A stretch of DNA of 64,000 nt from Lindgomyces ingoldianus (GCF_010093535.1 NW_022985196.1:457835-521834), one strand, 5' to 3'; shown: positions 34,146 to 46,068, counted from the first letter of the stretch. The notes: generated by a model not told the origin, from the sequence alone. Made by a program: numbers and translations.

Positions 34146-35255
34146 GGTTTTGGGTATCTTATTGATGCGTGAAAAGGGCATATATTTGAAATCGTGCGCG
34201 GTCGTTGTCGATGTAAAGATAATAAACGTTAAATCGTAGAGTCGTAGATCGTAGATTCGTTCGTGCCTCCTCCTATGTTAGCTAGTAGCCTCTTGTTATA
34301 TTTGTTAGAGAAAATTGGATTCTCAGAATCGCAAATGGACGTTCTTGGAGAAGAAAAGGGTAAATTACAAAAAACCCTCCTTCCAAACGGTCCTTCTTGT
34401 ACTCCCCGCCGAGAACCCATTGTCTCTTAAAGTCTATTCCCTTTTCTTTCTGGTGGCGCTTTGTCTGAATGTTGTGATAAGGATTCCGTAGGCCTTCTAA
34501 GACTTACTTTGTCCTGTTAAGGTACCAACACGTTCGCACGTCATCCCATTGTGCAGTTTTACTGGTTAATTCTGACCACCTGGCGAAATTTTACTTTCCC
34601 CAAAGATATTTGTGGCGTAGAAAGAGCCTCTTTAAAAAACAAAAGAAAGGAAAATGAAAAGAGGGAAGTTTGTTGGCTCCAGTATCGCTGATAGAATGAC
34701 GGCGAGAGACAGATTTGTGAGTTTTAATTGGTCGAAAGTTGAAACTTCCGGCTACCCTTGTCTCTGCCGCTTCGAGGGAATTCTAGAAGTGCGATGAGGT
34801 CTGCATTTGGCGATGGAAACATCGATGCGGACGCTGATACGCGCGCTTGCGATTTCTTTCCGGCGAAATGTAAGCCGTCCGCCTAGCCTCAGCTGGGGGA
34901 AATAGTTGAGGTGGCATTTGAAGTGGACATGGCAATTGACTGTTAGTTGCGAGATACTCTGGGAAAGATCATATAGATAGATTCTTTGGAAATATGCTAC
35001 AGAGAACACCGACATATAAAGAGGATAATAGGTGTAAGGTATAGACAAACCGAAATACCTCGATCATGCTCCCTACTCCGTCGCCTTTACCCATGCGAAA
35101 CTTTCCATTCCCTTCCGAAGATGTTCTAAACCCTAGTGTTTTACATAATGCTAAATAGTTGGCACGGCGATGCGAAATTGAAATAGGCAAAGAGAACACC
35201 TGGGGCAAAACAACTAGTATGAATAGCTAAAATTTAGAAAGCGCAACGTTAAGAA
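34146..35255. other. Intergenic region between the BYS1-like gene and the FAD oxidase gene
   Basis: About 1.1 kb containing the BYS1-like promoter. Minus-strand frames at 34752-35208 are short and without motif. No RNA gene or repeat was seen. Confidence 0.4.
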
Positions 35256-37415
35256 CTACTCATACTCATATACTGCGGGACCGAGAGGAATGGTAGGATT
35301 CGGATATGTTCCACTCTGTGCGTAGCACGAGTACATAGGACTACGAATATTTGTTAGTAACACGACATTAAAGGAATAGAGAAGCTTGACTTACTCTTCA
35401 TACCCAGTCCAGCCCACACACTTCCAGCAATTGAAAAGTCCTGTCGGATCATATATCTTCTTCACCGCCAGCAGCTTATTGTAGTTACTTCCAAAGAAAG
35501 TCTGCTGCCAGTTCTCTTCGGTCCAATCCCCCTCATTCATATAACACCCACCATCTGGCGTGATCGCCTTGAACGGCTGTATCGACGCCGAAATGGTGTT
35601 TTGGATTTGGGTTCGAACGTTGAGAGGGGTGTTGGATGTCCAGATTCCTCCCATGATGACTTCCCACATGGAATCTCTCCACGCCGGATTTACTCCAGTC
35701 TTGGCATTGTCTGGCTGGTTGAGAGGACCCGTCGCGTAAAGTTGAGCAGATCCACCACCTTTATTCGTAACTGATATTTGCATGGCAGATAAGACGGCGT
35801 TGACAACGCTAGAGATCTTTTCTTCAGTCGTGAAAAGCTTCTTGGGAACGAAACGGCCGGATTCAGCGAGACCGAGACCAACAGGGCCATTGCGCGCGAT
35901 AGAGGGTGATTCTGAGAATTTGTGCCACTCGGAAAATTTGGGGAAGGTGTGGTATGTGTTGTCATGGATCGTGAGGTTAGGGTATGATGTGAGGAAGTCG
36001 TGCCATTGAGCTGTGATCGCTTTTATGGCTTCGGTGTCACTGCTAGGTAGAATTTGCAGTGAGACCATGTGATCAGGGAGAAGGAAATTGTAGCCAGCGA
36101 TACCGTGTTTGGCAAAGAGGGTTTGGTTTCGAGCGAGTGCTGTTATGATATCGCGATGTACCTTTGATTCCGTGATGTCTGTCGGAGGAGTCCAGTTGGC
36201 TTGGAAGCTGTATACGTTCAGAGGAATCGCAGGATGGAGCTGGAACTTGTAGGCAGTCAGAACGGCGTAGGTTCCTCCACCACCGCCTCGCATAGCCCAG
36301 AAAAGATCGGGATCTGTGCATTCATTGATGGTGCGGACCTTGCCATCGGCAGTTACGACATCAAACTCAATAGCCTGATCGACCATCAGTCCCCACGTCG
36401 GTCCTAAAGGTCCGTGGCCGCCGCCTTGTCCGAAACCTCCTGCGATACCGACGGAGCTGACTGCGCCAACTGTGACGAGCATGTTCAATGGCTCAAAGAA
36501 CTCCCAGGCTTCTTGAGCCTGGATACCAGCACCGACTTGACCTACGTTGGTGTACTGGGTCTTGCAGCCCTTGGGTTGAAAAGTCTTGTAGTACTTCGCG
36601 TCTTTCATGTTGTGTGTCCAGATAGCGAGAGAGTTTGCCGCATTGCTACGTCCGAAGTAATCATGACCAGTATTCTTGATAGATACTCGAATTCCGTGCT
36701 CCCGAGTGAAATTAAGAGCCTTGCTAATATCGTCTGCAGTGTGGGCTTCAACATAATACGACGAAAGGCGACCGAGCTGGCATTGCCCGGAGACAGGAGA
36801 AGAAGGAGCGAAAGAGTTGAGGATGCAATTCGACGGCCCGCAAGTTTCCCAGTCGAGAAATTCCATAGAGCCGTATTGTGCGGTTCGGGAAATACCGTCC
36901 ATATAGTGAGTCGCCACCTTCTTGCACTCCTCACTGGACATGCCGGAGTAACAAGGGGCAGCCCAAGGGACAGTAATTTTGAGGTTACCGCCGATGCTGT
37001 GGTTGAAGGCACCCCACTGACTCGCGGAGGGCCAACAGGGTTTTCCTGGGATGCAGGTATAGTTGGAGATGGGGGTCATGTCGTCGGTAGGGGAGATAGG
37101 AGAGTGGTGGGTGCCGGATATGCAAGCAGAATAGAAAGTAAAGGATCCGAGGATAGCGGTGCCGCACAGGAGAGAAATCAAGAGCCATGTCGAGGGCAGG
37201 CGCCGAGCACTCTGCATGCCGTCCTGCTTGGAGAAGGGTCGCCATCGTTCAATCCTCCTTCTGATGTCTGTTGCCATGCTCTTTCCTTCTAGGTCACTGT
37301 CGAGAAGCGCATACTTCTCGTCCAGCAGCGGCTCCCTCTCCATGGAGCTCATCATTCCGCTATGGCTCAAGGCCAAGCAGGATGAGTCTTGCGGGATTGC
37401 ACGATATACGGCCAA
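35256..37415 (-). CDS. Membrane-anchored FAD-linked oxidoreductase (berberine-bridge type)
   Basis: Exon 1 is 37415-35395. A 54-bp intron (35341-35394) leads to an 85-nt last exon, 35340-35256, which adds DPMYSCYAQSGTYPNP and a C-terminal tail; without it the frame stops early. The product is 701 residues. Residues 1-75 are polar and probably cytosolic, followed by one membrane helix (about 76-98, TWLLISLLCGTAILGSFTFY), so the enzyme domain should lie in the lumen or outside. The FAD_binding_4 domain includes SIKNTGHDYFGRS, whose His251 is the expected covalent flavin link, and GGFGQGGGHGPLG. The cysteine usually forming the second flavin bond is replaced (AVSSVG). A C-terminal BBE segment (FNCWKCVGWTGYEE) closes the domain. 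Relatives oxidise sugars or secondary-metabolite intermediates; the substrate here is unknown. No biosynthetic cluster surrounds it. Confidence 0.88.
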
Positions 37416-40400
37416 TGCCCCTCAAAAGCGTACCTCCAAGCTCTTTCTATCTTATAAGATGGGGGACCAGTAAGGAAATGCACCGGGGCATACAGAGGAA
37501 GAAATTTCGACAACTCCAGTCACACAAAACAAGCAACAGCCAGAAATGATGGGAGTAGAGTACAGCAACCTCACAATTAAACAGGCTGCGGCAAGGAAAT
37601 CAGTCGCACTCAAAGCTCACCTCGATTCGATGATATATATACATCATCGGGGCCTTGAATTCTTAAATACGGCTCTCTAGCCCCGAACTGCCATCCATAT
37701 TTGGCAAATGGCTTACCTTCTCAGCCCCCAGCCCTCGAACCAGCGTGCGCCAATCACAGCTAGCAGGTCGCCGAAGAAAAAAGCGACTCCGCTCGACAAG
37801 TCCCACATGCTGAAATCATTTCAATCTCACGCGCAAAGGCAAAAAAAGGCGTTAGGCAGAAACCGCGCGTGGAGCTGAAGGATATTTGGTGGTGGAGGAT
37901 GGTGGAGGAGGGGAACAATATGGTGTTGGGAGCATGCCCCTATCCCAAAGCCCTGGTTGCGCGTGCAGGGCAGCGATCGTGCAGCGTTTTGCCTGCCCGC
38001 AGCATGCCTTCTGGTTCCGCCCCCCGCTCGTTCGGGAACGGGGCGCTTATCGTTGGCTGTGCCTGACAGCGCCGCTATCGTGCCGACGAACCAGCATCCA
38101 GTTCCTCACCTGAAAACATGCGAAACTAGGTCCTTTTATCGTGCGTCAGAGGGACACGGAGATCGTGTGATTCCCGCCCCACATGCCTCCTCGATCAACT
38201 TTTTGCGCTCCGCCTCCACGAGGGATTCTGAGGGTGGCCTCACGAATTGCCTAGGCGCATATCTTGTTGGATTCGAACTCAATTGTGTCATCATTGGCCG
38301 AGAAAAGCCGATCACAGTTCGCTGGAGTGGCAAACCTAGCCTCTAAATACCTATTCCAGCCCCGTGTAGGACAGACAACTGCCATGGCGGGGAAGTGCTT
38401 ACTCTGAATGTTTCTGGGCCTGATTCTGGCTTCTGCGAATCAATTCACCAGTGCTAAAGAGAATGCCTGAATGAATTCGCCCCAATCGTTCACCGCAACC
38501 ACTCTAAGTCCTCACAGCCCTTCCCAGCGCCTACTCAAACCTCATGTTCATGGCCCTTCACCCTTGGCATTAGACCCAACTTTACGCCCGCAGAGTCTGC
38601 GACCAGTTCAACCCACCTGATCAGCAAACTCTCCAGGCACCCATCACCGAAGCTATCCGTTGGAAGGCAGACTCATAATCCTCCATACTCGATCCAATTC
38701 TTCTAACAGCCCGCAAATGTGTAAGCCTCGGGAGCATCCACGTTATGTAGAGAGAGGTACAGGCACGAATGGATAGTAGCTTGGCCTAGTTACAAATGCC
38801 CTTCCGCCTTCCAGAGCAAATCCTGAGCCATAATCCAGTCTACAATATTGTGGTCTGACAGATACAATCCGTACGTGGTTTCGCAGGATATCTAACCGAA
38901 ATCGCGATGTTAGTTGCACTTCTCACTGATAGGCTTTAGATGCTCTCCGTACAGTCGCACAGCCTATTTTCCCCCTCGTTCGTGGTTCACCGCGTCGCAC
39001 TGCCAGGTCTCACTGCGGAGAAGAAAGGTTTAGTACGGATCCGTGTATTTCAATCGGTTCGCTGGATTAGGCAATTGGCATATCCTTCTCGCTAGGTTCC
39101 AGCTCCCGCCCTCCCAAGCCACGAAGCTCTGCACACATGATACGTACTGGGAATGGCTTGTTTCTTTGTCTTCAATCCTCATTACAGCATCAACGCACGT
39201 AATTGCTTCTAGCGACCGGCAGCACCGGTAAAGAGGACGAGCTTAACCAAAGCCTCTCGCAGCCTTCTCATGAAGGCTTACCTTGTTTTGGATGTGGAAT
39301 ATTGGGGGTGTTCGACTAACTGGGAGTATAAGTCAAGTGCAACGCCTGGCTTCCCGATTCAGGACAGTGCACGATGCCTGCAAAGTGGTACGGTTTTGAC
39401 AATGATAAGGGTGGGTGAGTGAAGTGGTTTGAAAACAAAAAAAAATCAACTACGAGAGGAGTACCTGAGACTCGGACTCGAGACTCATGTGACGGTCGGG
39501 CTCACGGATAAGGCACAAGAAGACGCTGGTTTAAGACCAGTGGAAACCATTTACTAAACGATGCCGACGATGCACTCCAGTTTGTTGAACCGTGCTAATT
39601 GCACACCCGAGTCTGCTCTACAAACTCCTACTCTTTTAACCAAGAATAGGAAGGTATTTTCCTCATCAGAAAGCCCCAATATAGGTTTAAATTAATTCTA
39701 CTGGATAAGCGACCTATTACCCGACGGGACTAGCCATGTGATAGTGTATCATCGGGCTTTGAGGAAGCGGTAACGGTAGGCGACACACGTGGTCTTTAAC
39801 CCGGGCCAGTTCGAGAAAATAAACGTTCTCGTCAAGGCACTGATCCAATGGATCCCGCCAGGTGATGTAATCGGACCGGCCGATCCCGAATGCCACTGGA
39901 TTATCACAACGCCTGTAAAAACAACAAATGCGTTGGTGTGGTGCGGAGATCCAGAGCAACCTCGACGACGGTAACGATCGCATAGTGTTCGAGGGCATTG
40001 ATCTTCAAATCTTGAAATTCTTCTTTTAGGAACAGTCCTAAATCAGAACCTTTTGGTTAGTGTACATCCAGCTTCAAGTGGCTCCTGGATAGTTTAAACG
40101 CCGCCTCTACGCCACTAATCTGCAATGCATAATCTTCCTGGGAAGATCCGCTATTAAGCCCTCCCTGCAACGTGCTGGCTATTGCTATCAACAAAAATTT
40201 TGCTTGCCTAACCAAAAAGTGCTGGTAGACTGTCGTCCTCGAATATGAGTTCCCGGAGGTGAGCGATGTCAAACTAGAGTAAGTACACCGCTGCCAACAC
40301 ATCTTAGAAACACCTGTGGATCTCGTACGCTAATCCGTCGCGCCTTCGTAGGTATTGTTCTCCAGTTCTTCACCACTGCACTCCTAGCTGGTATCCTGCT

Positions 40401-42320
40401 CGCAGAATGCCATCTAGTACGCGATATGTGGTCTTCTAAGCATAGCCTGTATCCTGAGGTGTTGGCGTATCTGGAATTGCAAACCCTTCTTCTCGAAGCA
40501 TGGGAATACTTACATATAGAGGAGTTAGATAAGCTCGTTGATTTGAGGCTTGATAGAATTGTCTTTCAATCCTCAGTAGGACAAAGGCTCGGAAGACGGA
40601 ACTAGATGTTAGACCATCCTTTCGGCTTGAAAATAGGTACCTATGATGAATTAATGCCCTATCATGAACATAGGAGAGTTCTTTACTAATTTGAGGAGCA
40701 TTGATTCAAGTCCGAGAAGGGTCAGCACCGTCATGGGAAGTTCCACGAGGAGCCTATCTCGGACTAACTGAACCATGTCCCCCAGTGCGCTCCCAGTGTC
40801 TTTGTTACACCCAAGGCCGAACTCCAAAATGGCATTCATCTAGGCCGACACTCTTGGATTCACCCCAGCAGTATATGAGGAGGTCACGGTGTAAAAGTCG
40901 CTCCCTCTGCGAATCCTATACTTGCGTTCATAAAAATCATCAAGCCTATCCAAACCATAACGCAGCCAAATGACACTTTCGAGCAGAATGCAAATTCGAG
41001 GGACTAGGTGTTTGGGAGATCGGGTAGTACCTGAAAATGGAGCAGACTCTCGGATGGGCTCTGCATCGTTATCAAGCTCCAGGGAGTGGCACCTAGTGAG
41101 AAGACATCACAGCTTTCTTTCCACAGAGCTGAGCCACTGTCTGGTTGGCGAGGGGAGAATGAAATTCCTGTTTTCTAAATTGAGTAAGTTACTTTCAGCA
41201 TTTTCGACAAACGCTCACTGGACTTAAGGATGCTTGAAATCCATGGATACCAATGTTGTACATTTCTGCCTTTATCAAATCAACGCTAGGTTCGAAATCA
41301 CACAGTAGCGCAGTAGGGAAAGCATAGAACAGGTCGCCTTTTCCTAGGGAGATGATGGGTTCCCAATCTAGGTCAGAGTTGTTGTGGACAGGATCAGAAC
41401 GCAAGACTAATCGCAGAAAATAAATTATATTCGACCAACGCGCGTTTGTTTAAGAGCAGGTTCACCATTGGCAGGCTGTATGCCTTGATTGATTCTGACG
41501 GGATGATTCTCTCTGTGATCTAGGATATTTTGGGATGTCTGTCGCCTAGGTCCTCAAGATTAGGGGTTGGGTTCTTCGTTGGACGATTCAAACCTGTTCT
41601 AGTATCCAATTCTTCTATGGACTTCTACGATTTCAGATTGATTCCATAATGAAAAAGCGATAAGGTAGCACTTAGATGAAAGAGAATATAGTAAATGAAT
41701 GCCCCGGGAAGTAATAATTTGGTCGTCTAACACCTTGCGAACAACCTCAAATGCGCTCTACTAGCCAAGCTACAACAAGAACTTAGGCAGTATGTCATTT
41801 GCAGAGCCCTGTGAAGATCGAATCTCTTTGCAAACCCCGGCTTTCCTCGCTAAGTTTCCTTTAGCTAGATTGGGAAGAAGGTCGTGGGGGCGTGGGGTAA
41901 AGGAGTGCACTTAATCTTGACCATTACTACAAGCTATTCTCTAAAGTTTAATTGTTCTGCGTTGAGTTTACTCTAAGCCTACCTATTTCTTTTGATCACA
42001 TGAAGGCGAAGGTTGCAATATATGGAGGCCACAAGTTAACCTGGCAGGGTTTATTCGAAAAGCCAGCATGGCTGCCAACGAACTACAGAGGACGAGAATC
42101 AACATCAGAGCGGCCTTGCATATGTCCTGGCCTGTCATATCACGTCGGAGAGAAAGTTGTTGGCAGATTGATGAGGGCAATGCATGATTCAACGAGCAAT
42201 TGATTGGGCCAATCAGCAGGATAGTTATTCACGTGACATATCCAGGGGGAAGGCAGCCGAATGATGGAGCCTTCCCAACATCAAAATTCCATTTAGACTC
42301 CTCCAACAGCACCTCAAGCC
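37416..42320. other. Gene-poor 4.9-kb stretch
   Basis: No intact gene was found. Just upstream of the FAD oxidase, positions 37630-37649 (GATGATATATATACATCATC) form a near-palindrome that contains a TATATATA run about 220 bp before the start codon. A coding trace on the minus strand at about 40640-41404 is listed separately. Frames at 37869-38346 and 39043-39231 have no motif. The composition is mixed, without the extreme AT bias seen at the right end of the window. Confidence 0.45.
40640..41404 (-). pseudogene. Decayed coding trace, family unknown
   Basis: Reading the minus strand, three coding-like blocks follow one another. The first lies near 41195-41404 (NNSDLDWEPIISLGKGDLFY). The second, near 40820-41000, reads LLESVIWLRYGLDRLDDFYE, ending at an in-frame TAG. 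The third, 40651-40839, runs immediately after that stop in the same frame (ILEFGLGCNKDTGSALGDMV). The in-frame stop between two apparently continuous blocks, and the lack of a start, point to an inactivated gene. No family was recognised; it could also be chance open sequence. Confidence 0.25.
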
Positions 42321-43604
42321 ATGTCACCACCCACGATAGAACCTCCATGTAGACACCATCGCAACTGTACTTTTCACAAGCAGTGGGGCACATCACCATC
42401 ATCAAGGCCCTCATTCGGGGCAGGCGCCTTGTCCAAAAATAGCATCACCACACACACCGCAGGCATCCAGGCTTTTCCCCCAAACAAAAGATTATCGTTA
42501 TTCCATAAGCTTCCTGCCCCACCTTGTATTAATTCCCCTATCCAAATTCTTCCAGCAGAGCTGCTACTCTCAATTGCTGTCTACCTGACACCAATCGATC
42601 AAGCCAGCCTTGCGCTGACATGCCGTTCACTTGGACTGGGACTTGGGCCTCCAGCATGGAAGTTGACTAGCAAGGCTGGTGAAGCTAGCTGGTACAAGCA
42701 TGCGGATATGCTAGATCTATTGCAAAGGGATCTCCACAGCGAACAATGGTGGCGCTGTAAACAGTGCGAGATGTTTCATTCACGCAAGAAGAAGGCCGAG
42801 AACGAGGCTCTCAGAGGCTTTTTGGGACGACACTTGAGATTAAGCGGCATTATGGGTGCTAGCATGAGGAACGAGGGGGGAAGCTTGCAAATAGGGCTGC
42901 AAGACTATCCCGTTTACATTCTCGACTTTAGTCTACTAAAAGCAGTTATGGATCGACATTTCCTCGGTGCAGCACATGGTGTGTGTCTGAACACACTGAA
43001 ATGCCAAGGAACGCGAACCAGCCTCCTTTCAAAGGCCTCGGAAATTGTTCTAAAGTATGATTTCGCACCTAAGATAGTCTTGGATAAGCTGCTGCTACAA
43101 TCAACCTACACCTTCCGGCCTCAACCAACTATGTTCCTTCAGAAAGTGAAGGTCGATAAACCATCAGTACAGGACTTCCTCGACCAGCTTCAATTCCAGA
43201 TATGCAGTCACGACATGGCCAGCGACATTTTTCAAAACTCTAAGCCGGAGATTGTGAATCCGTTCGCGGAAACAGTCCGGAAATGCCCGTACTGCCCGAC
43301 CCAGTCCCAAGTCGGCTACAATTTACATGAGGAACTCATTATCCGTGTATGGCAGAATTTTGGCCCAGGAAGAAGTCCCAAGGATTCGGAATGGCTGCAC
43401 ATGTTAAAGTCTGGGAAGGAGGCGAGGAAATATGGCCGGGAGAAGGCGGATATTCGGACAGCGTACGAGAAGATTTTTTGTTCCACCAAGGACGAATTTG
43501 AGCTCCAGTTGGAGAGGTCAGACGGACAGGGGAATTGGTATGGTCCGGGGTTTATGAAGCCCGTGTATAAGACGTTGCCAGCCAAAGTAGCGGACTATTT
43601 GTAG
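42321..43604 (+). CDS. F-box protein (427 aa)
   Basis: A single exon. An F-box lies at about residues 74-105 (IQILPAELLLSIAVYLTPID, then QASLALTCRSL), preceded by a polar Ser/Pro-rich N-terminus with two Cys/His-bearing spots. After the F-box come a CxxC pair (WWRCKQCEMFHSRKK, about 146-160) and another near residue 325 (RKCPYCPTQ), a layout seen in many fungal F-box proteins whose substrate-binding half is poorly conserved. F-box proteins bind Skp1 and recruit targets to SCF ubiquitin ligases; the target here is unknown. The ATG at 42321 is taken as the start because upstream sequence in the frame lacks coding character. A second, shorter F-box gene lies 2.5 kb downstream on the same strand. 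Confidence 0.82.
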   Translation: MSPPTIEPPCRHHRNCTFHKQWGTSPSSRPSFGAGALSKNSITTHTAGIQAFPPNKRLSLFHKLPAPPCINSPIQILPAELLLSIAVYLTPIDQASLALTCRSLGLGLGPPAWKLTSKAGEASWYKHADMLDLLQRDLHSEQWWRCKQCEMFHSRKKKAENEALRGFLGRHLRLSGIMGASMRNEGGSLQIGLQDYPVYILDFSLLKAVMDRHFLGAAHGVCLNTLKCQGTRTSLLSKASEIVLKYDFAPKIVLDKLLLQSTYTFRPQPTMFLQKVKVDKPSVQDFLDQLQFQICSHDMASDIFQNSKPEIVNPFAETVRKCPYCPTQSQVGYNLHEELIIRVWQNFGPGRSPKDSEWLHMLKSGKEARKYGREKADIRTAYEKIFCSTKDEFELQLERSDGQGNWYGPGFMKPVYKTLPAKVADYL

Positions 43605-43751
43605 TTGAGATCAGATATTGTAGATCTGCCTAGCTCGGTCAACTCTTGAGCAGCCCTGGTTCAAATTCATGAGAACGTACAGCTTGGAGGAATTGGGGGA
43701 TTTTTCGTTCCAGCGACATTCTGGAATGGGGGTTGTAGGAGCATGAGCTCG

Positions 43752-44447
43752 CTAGAATGCTTCAAACCCGTTCCACCACAGGTAACCAAAGACGGCGAGG
43801 ACACTGGCAAACGCGAATGCAAAGTTCATTTCAACTACGCTCCATACCCAGAGCGCACCGATGGGCGGTGCCGTCTTCATGACATGAAAGTAGCCATTGA
43901 CGTTGCCGGAATAGACCATATAGCAACCAGCAATAACGGAGGTAGTCAAGAAGAAGACGTTTCTTAGAATAGGGAATCGCTTCGAAGTGTCGACATGGAG
44001 AAGATAGACCAGAGCAAAAAAGACGGGGAGCGCTTTCCCGGCACGCTGGAAGATTTCGGGCCATATGACTTCCTCCCGGTACTGCGAGTACACAACCACA
44101 TCGAACGTCAAGTGTAGTGTCGCTAGGGATATTGAATAGAGCACAGCATTCCCGAGCGGACCTATGGGGTCTCCATCGTTGAACGGTCGCTCACCCGCTG
44201 GGGTGTTGTCATTATCCAGATTCCATCTCGCGGGTTTGCCCTTGTTGAGTTCCCTCTGTCGCTCTTCGGCAAGGTCAAAAAGTGTTTTCCCCTTTGGGCC
44301 AGAGCGATCGGGATGTTGGAGGAGGTATTCGATGCCAGCTTCATCCATCTCAGTGGTGGGCTGAAGGGCGGCGCCGGTACTGTGGCCGCTGGTTTTGGCA
44401 TCGGTTTTGGCAGCTGCGCGCCGTTCCTTACGATTGCCTGCGGCCAT
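43752..44447 (-). CDS. Four-TM fungal membrane protein with basic N-terminus
   Basis: A single exon. The start is placed at Met 44447 (MAAGNRKERRAAAKTDAK); an in-frame Met 25 codons upstream adds a stretch unlike the rest. The product is 231 residues. The N-terminal half is soluble (GIEYLLQHPDRSGPKGKTLF, then DLAEERQ). The second half holds four likely membrane helices: near GNAVLYSISLATLHLTFDVV, ALPVFFALVYLLHV, NVFFLTTSVIAGCYMVYS and NFAFAFASVLAVFGYLWW. It resembles conserved fungal proteins of the DUF7719 kind, though I cannot confirm that name. The gene is divergent from GPI12 with only 234 bp between starts, suggesting shared regulation and perhaps an ER-related role (inference from position). 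Confidence 0.75.
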   Translation of the reverse strand: MAAGNRKERRAAAKTDAKTSGHSTGAALQPTTEMDEAGIEYLLQHPDRSGPKGKTLFDLAEERQRELNKGKPARWNLDNDNTPAGERPFNDGDPIGPLGNAVLYSISLATLHLTFDVVVYSQYREEVIWPEIFQRAGKALPVFFALVYLLHVDTSKRFPILRNVFFLTTSVIAGCYMVYSGNVNGYFHVMKTAPPIGALWVWSVVEMNFAFAFASVLAVFGYLWWNGFEAF

Positions 44448-44681
44448 ATTTACAGCAGAAATGATGGTCGAGTGTTGTTGGGCGGAGATGGCGAGTTTCG
44501 GTGGAGTGGTTGCGCTTTCCAAGTTTGCGGAGCGGCTCTGCGGAAAGGAAAGAGCGAACCGCGCCTAAGCTTCCTTCCCCGGTTCCGATCCTTTCACTCC
44601 ACCTCAACCGCACCCCGTCCCGCATGCATATATTACCGCCGGTTCCTCTGTCATGGTAGCCAGTGGTCCTCCAAGCTGCCT
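44448..44681. promoter_or_regulatory. Compact divergent promoter of the four-TM protein gene and GPI12
   Basis: Only 234 bp separate the two start codons, so regulatory sequence must be shared. The region is C/T-rich on the plus strand near 44570-44620. No TATA box was seen. Confidence 0.45.
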
Positions 44682-45642
44682 ATGACAATGAATTGGCTCG
44701 CCTGGGCCTCTGTGCCCGTTATCGTCTTTAGCTTTTGGGTGTACACGTCCACGCTCAGCAGCTCATTTCCCACCTTGCGAGGGAAGCGCATTGTCCTCCT
44801 CATAGCTCATCCTGACGATGAGGCCATGTTCTTTGCGCCCACCTTGCTGGGATTGACGCGTCCAGAGCTCGGGAATCACGTCAAAATCCTGTGCCTAAGC
44901 AGCGGTACGTTTTGTCCAATCCTTCTGCGACCACCTTCGGCCCAAGGGCTAATTTGTGCTACTTCACAGGCAATGCTGACGGGCTGGGCGAAATCAGGAA
45001 GCAGGAGCTGGTGAAGAGCGGCCTTCAGCTGGGTTTGCGCGGGGAAGATGACATCCTCGTTATCGAAGACAAGCAAGGCTCCTGCCCAGACTGGCCGCGA
45101 GTGCCTATTAACGTGCCCGTAGAAACTTCCCGGATTCAATGACGGCTACGTGGCAACCTCGGCTGATATCAAACTTGCTCACCTCGGCATTCGCCCCGAA
45201 AATGGCCTCGATATCCTCCAAGGACCCCCCGCAAGCAACCATCGACGCAATTATTACCTTCGATGCTCACGGCATCTCCTCTCACCCGAACCACAAATCA
45301 CTCTTCAACGGAGCACATGTGTTCCTCAAATCGCTCATGCATAGCCACAGCGGATGGGATTGTCCCATTAAACTCTACACCCTCACAACCACCAACATCT
45401 TTCGCAAATACTTGAGTTTGCTAGATTCGCCGTTCACCATCGCCGGCGCCGTGGCAAAGAGGAAAGAGATGGGAGGCTTCCCGACCCCATTGATGTATAT
45501 CAGTGGCCCGGTAGGTTACAGGACTGCCCAGAAAGCTATGACCACAGCACATGAGAGTCAAATGCGCTGGTTCCGCTGGGGGTGGATAACTTTTTCGAGA
45601 TACATGATACTCAATGATCTGAAAAAGGAGAAGACGTTGTAA
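44682..45642 (+). CDS. GPI12: N-acetylglucosaminyl-phosphatidylinositol de-N-acetylase (PIG-L/GPI12)
   Basis: Three exons: 44682-44904, 44970-45072 and 45123-45642, giving 281 residues, the usual length. An N-terminal membrane helix (WLAWASVPVIVFSFWVYTST) anchors the protein in the ER, with the catalytic domain facing the cytosol in this family. The zinc site is visible as AHPDDEAMFF (HPDDE) and HGISSHPNH, and LGEIRKQEL and NFPDSMTATW are further PIG-L family blocks. It removes the acetyl group from GlcNAc-PI, the second step of GPI-anchor synthesis. Intron 2 (45073-45122, 50 bp) has no in-phase GT donor; a GCAAGG donor after GACAA joins VIEDK to NFPDSM exactly, so a GC-AG intron is inferred, with a CTATTAAC branch-site-like sequence near its 3' end. 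Otherwise the gene looks intact. Confidence 0.92.
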
Positions 45643-46068
45643 GTTCGGCTGCTCCCGAAAGCTCTCATTCCCATCATTCCAGTGCATGCTATGAGATTTG
45701 CGGCGGCGTCGCCGAAGAAACGATACACAACCTGCAAGTTACTGTACCCACGCTCAGGGTGTCCATAATATATTTGATGACGTTCACTGGAATGCGAATG
45801 GAGCCCGCCGAGGCCCATTCCAAATTCAGCCTGGCCCCTAGGCGCCATGACAAGCAAAGCTGAAGGTTGGTGTGACATTGACGCATGTTCTGCATGCAGC
45901 ATTGACATTTTCAGATTGAGAGTGGATGCTATCCCGGACTCTCATGCTGCGTGTACAACCCTCCCCTTCACGACTTGATCCCTTGCAGTCTGCTCAAACT
46001 TCCCTCTCACGCAAATATTTAAAAGGCAGGATCCGGGCCCTGTAACCGGCCACGACTTCCTCTTCATC
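45643..46068. other. Intergenic region between GPI12 and the second F-box gene
   Basis: About 430 bp. Minus-strand frames crossing it (45558-45908) overlap GPI12 coding sequence and have no motif. Nothing else was recognised. Confidence 0.4.

Noticed and set aside
36414..37292. 292-residue plus-strand frame opposite the FAD oxidase gene
   Set aside because: It mirrors the strongly conserved minus-strand coding sequence, lacks any motif and begins at a non-ATG codon; an antisense shadow.
38230..38320. Possible tRNA on the minus strand (GAGTTCGAATCC resembles a B box)
   Set aside because: No A box at the right distance and no cloverleaf could be formed.
43625..43675. Possible tRNA on the plus strand (GGTTCAAATTC)
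   Set aside because: The A-box-like TAGCTCGGTCAA is only about 20 bp upstream, too close for a tRNA, and no acceptor stem fits.
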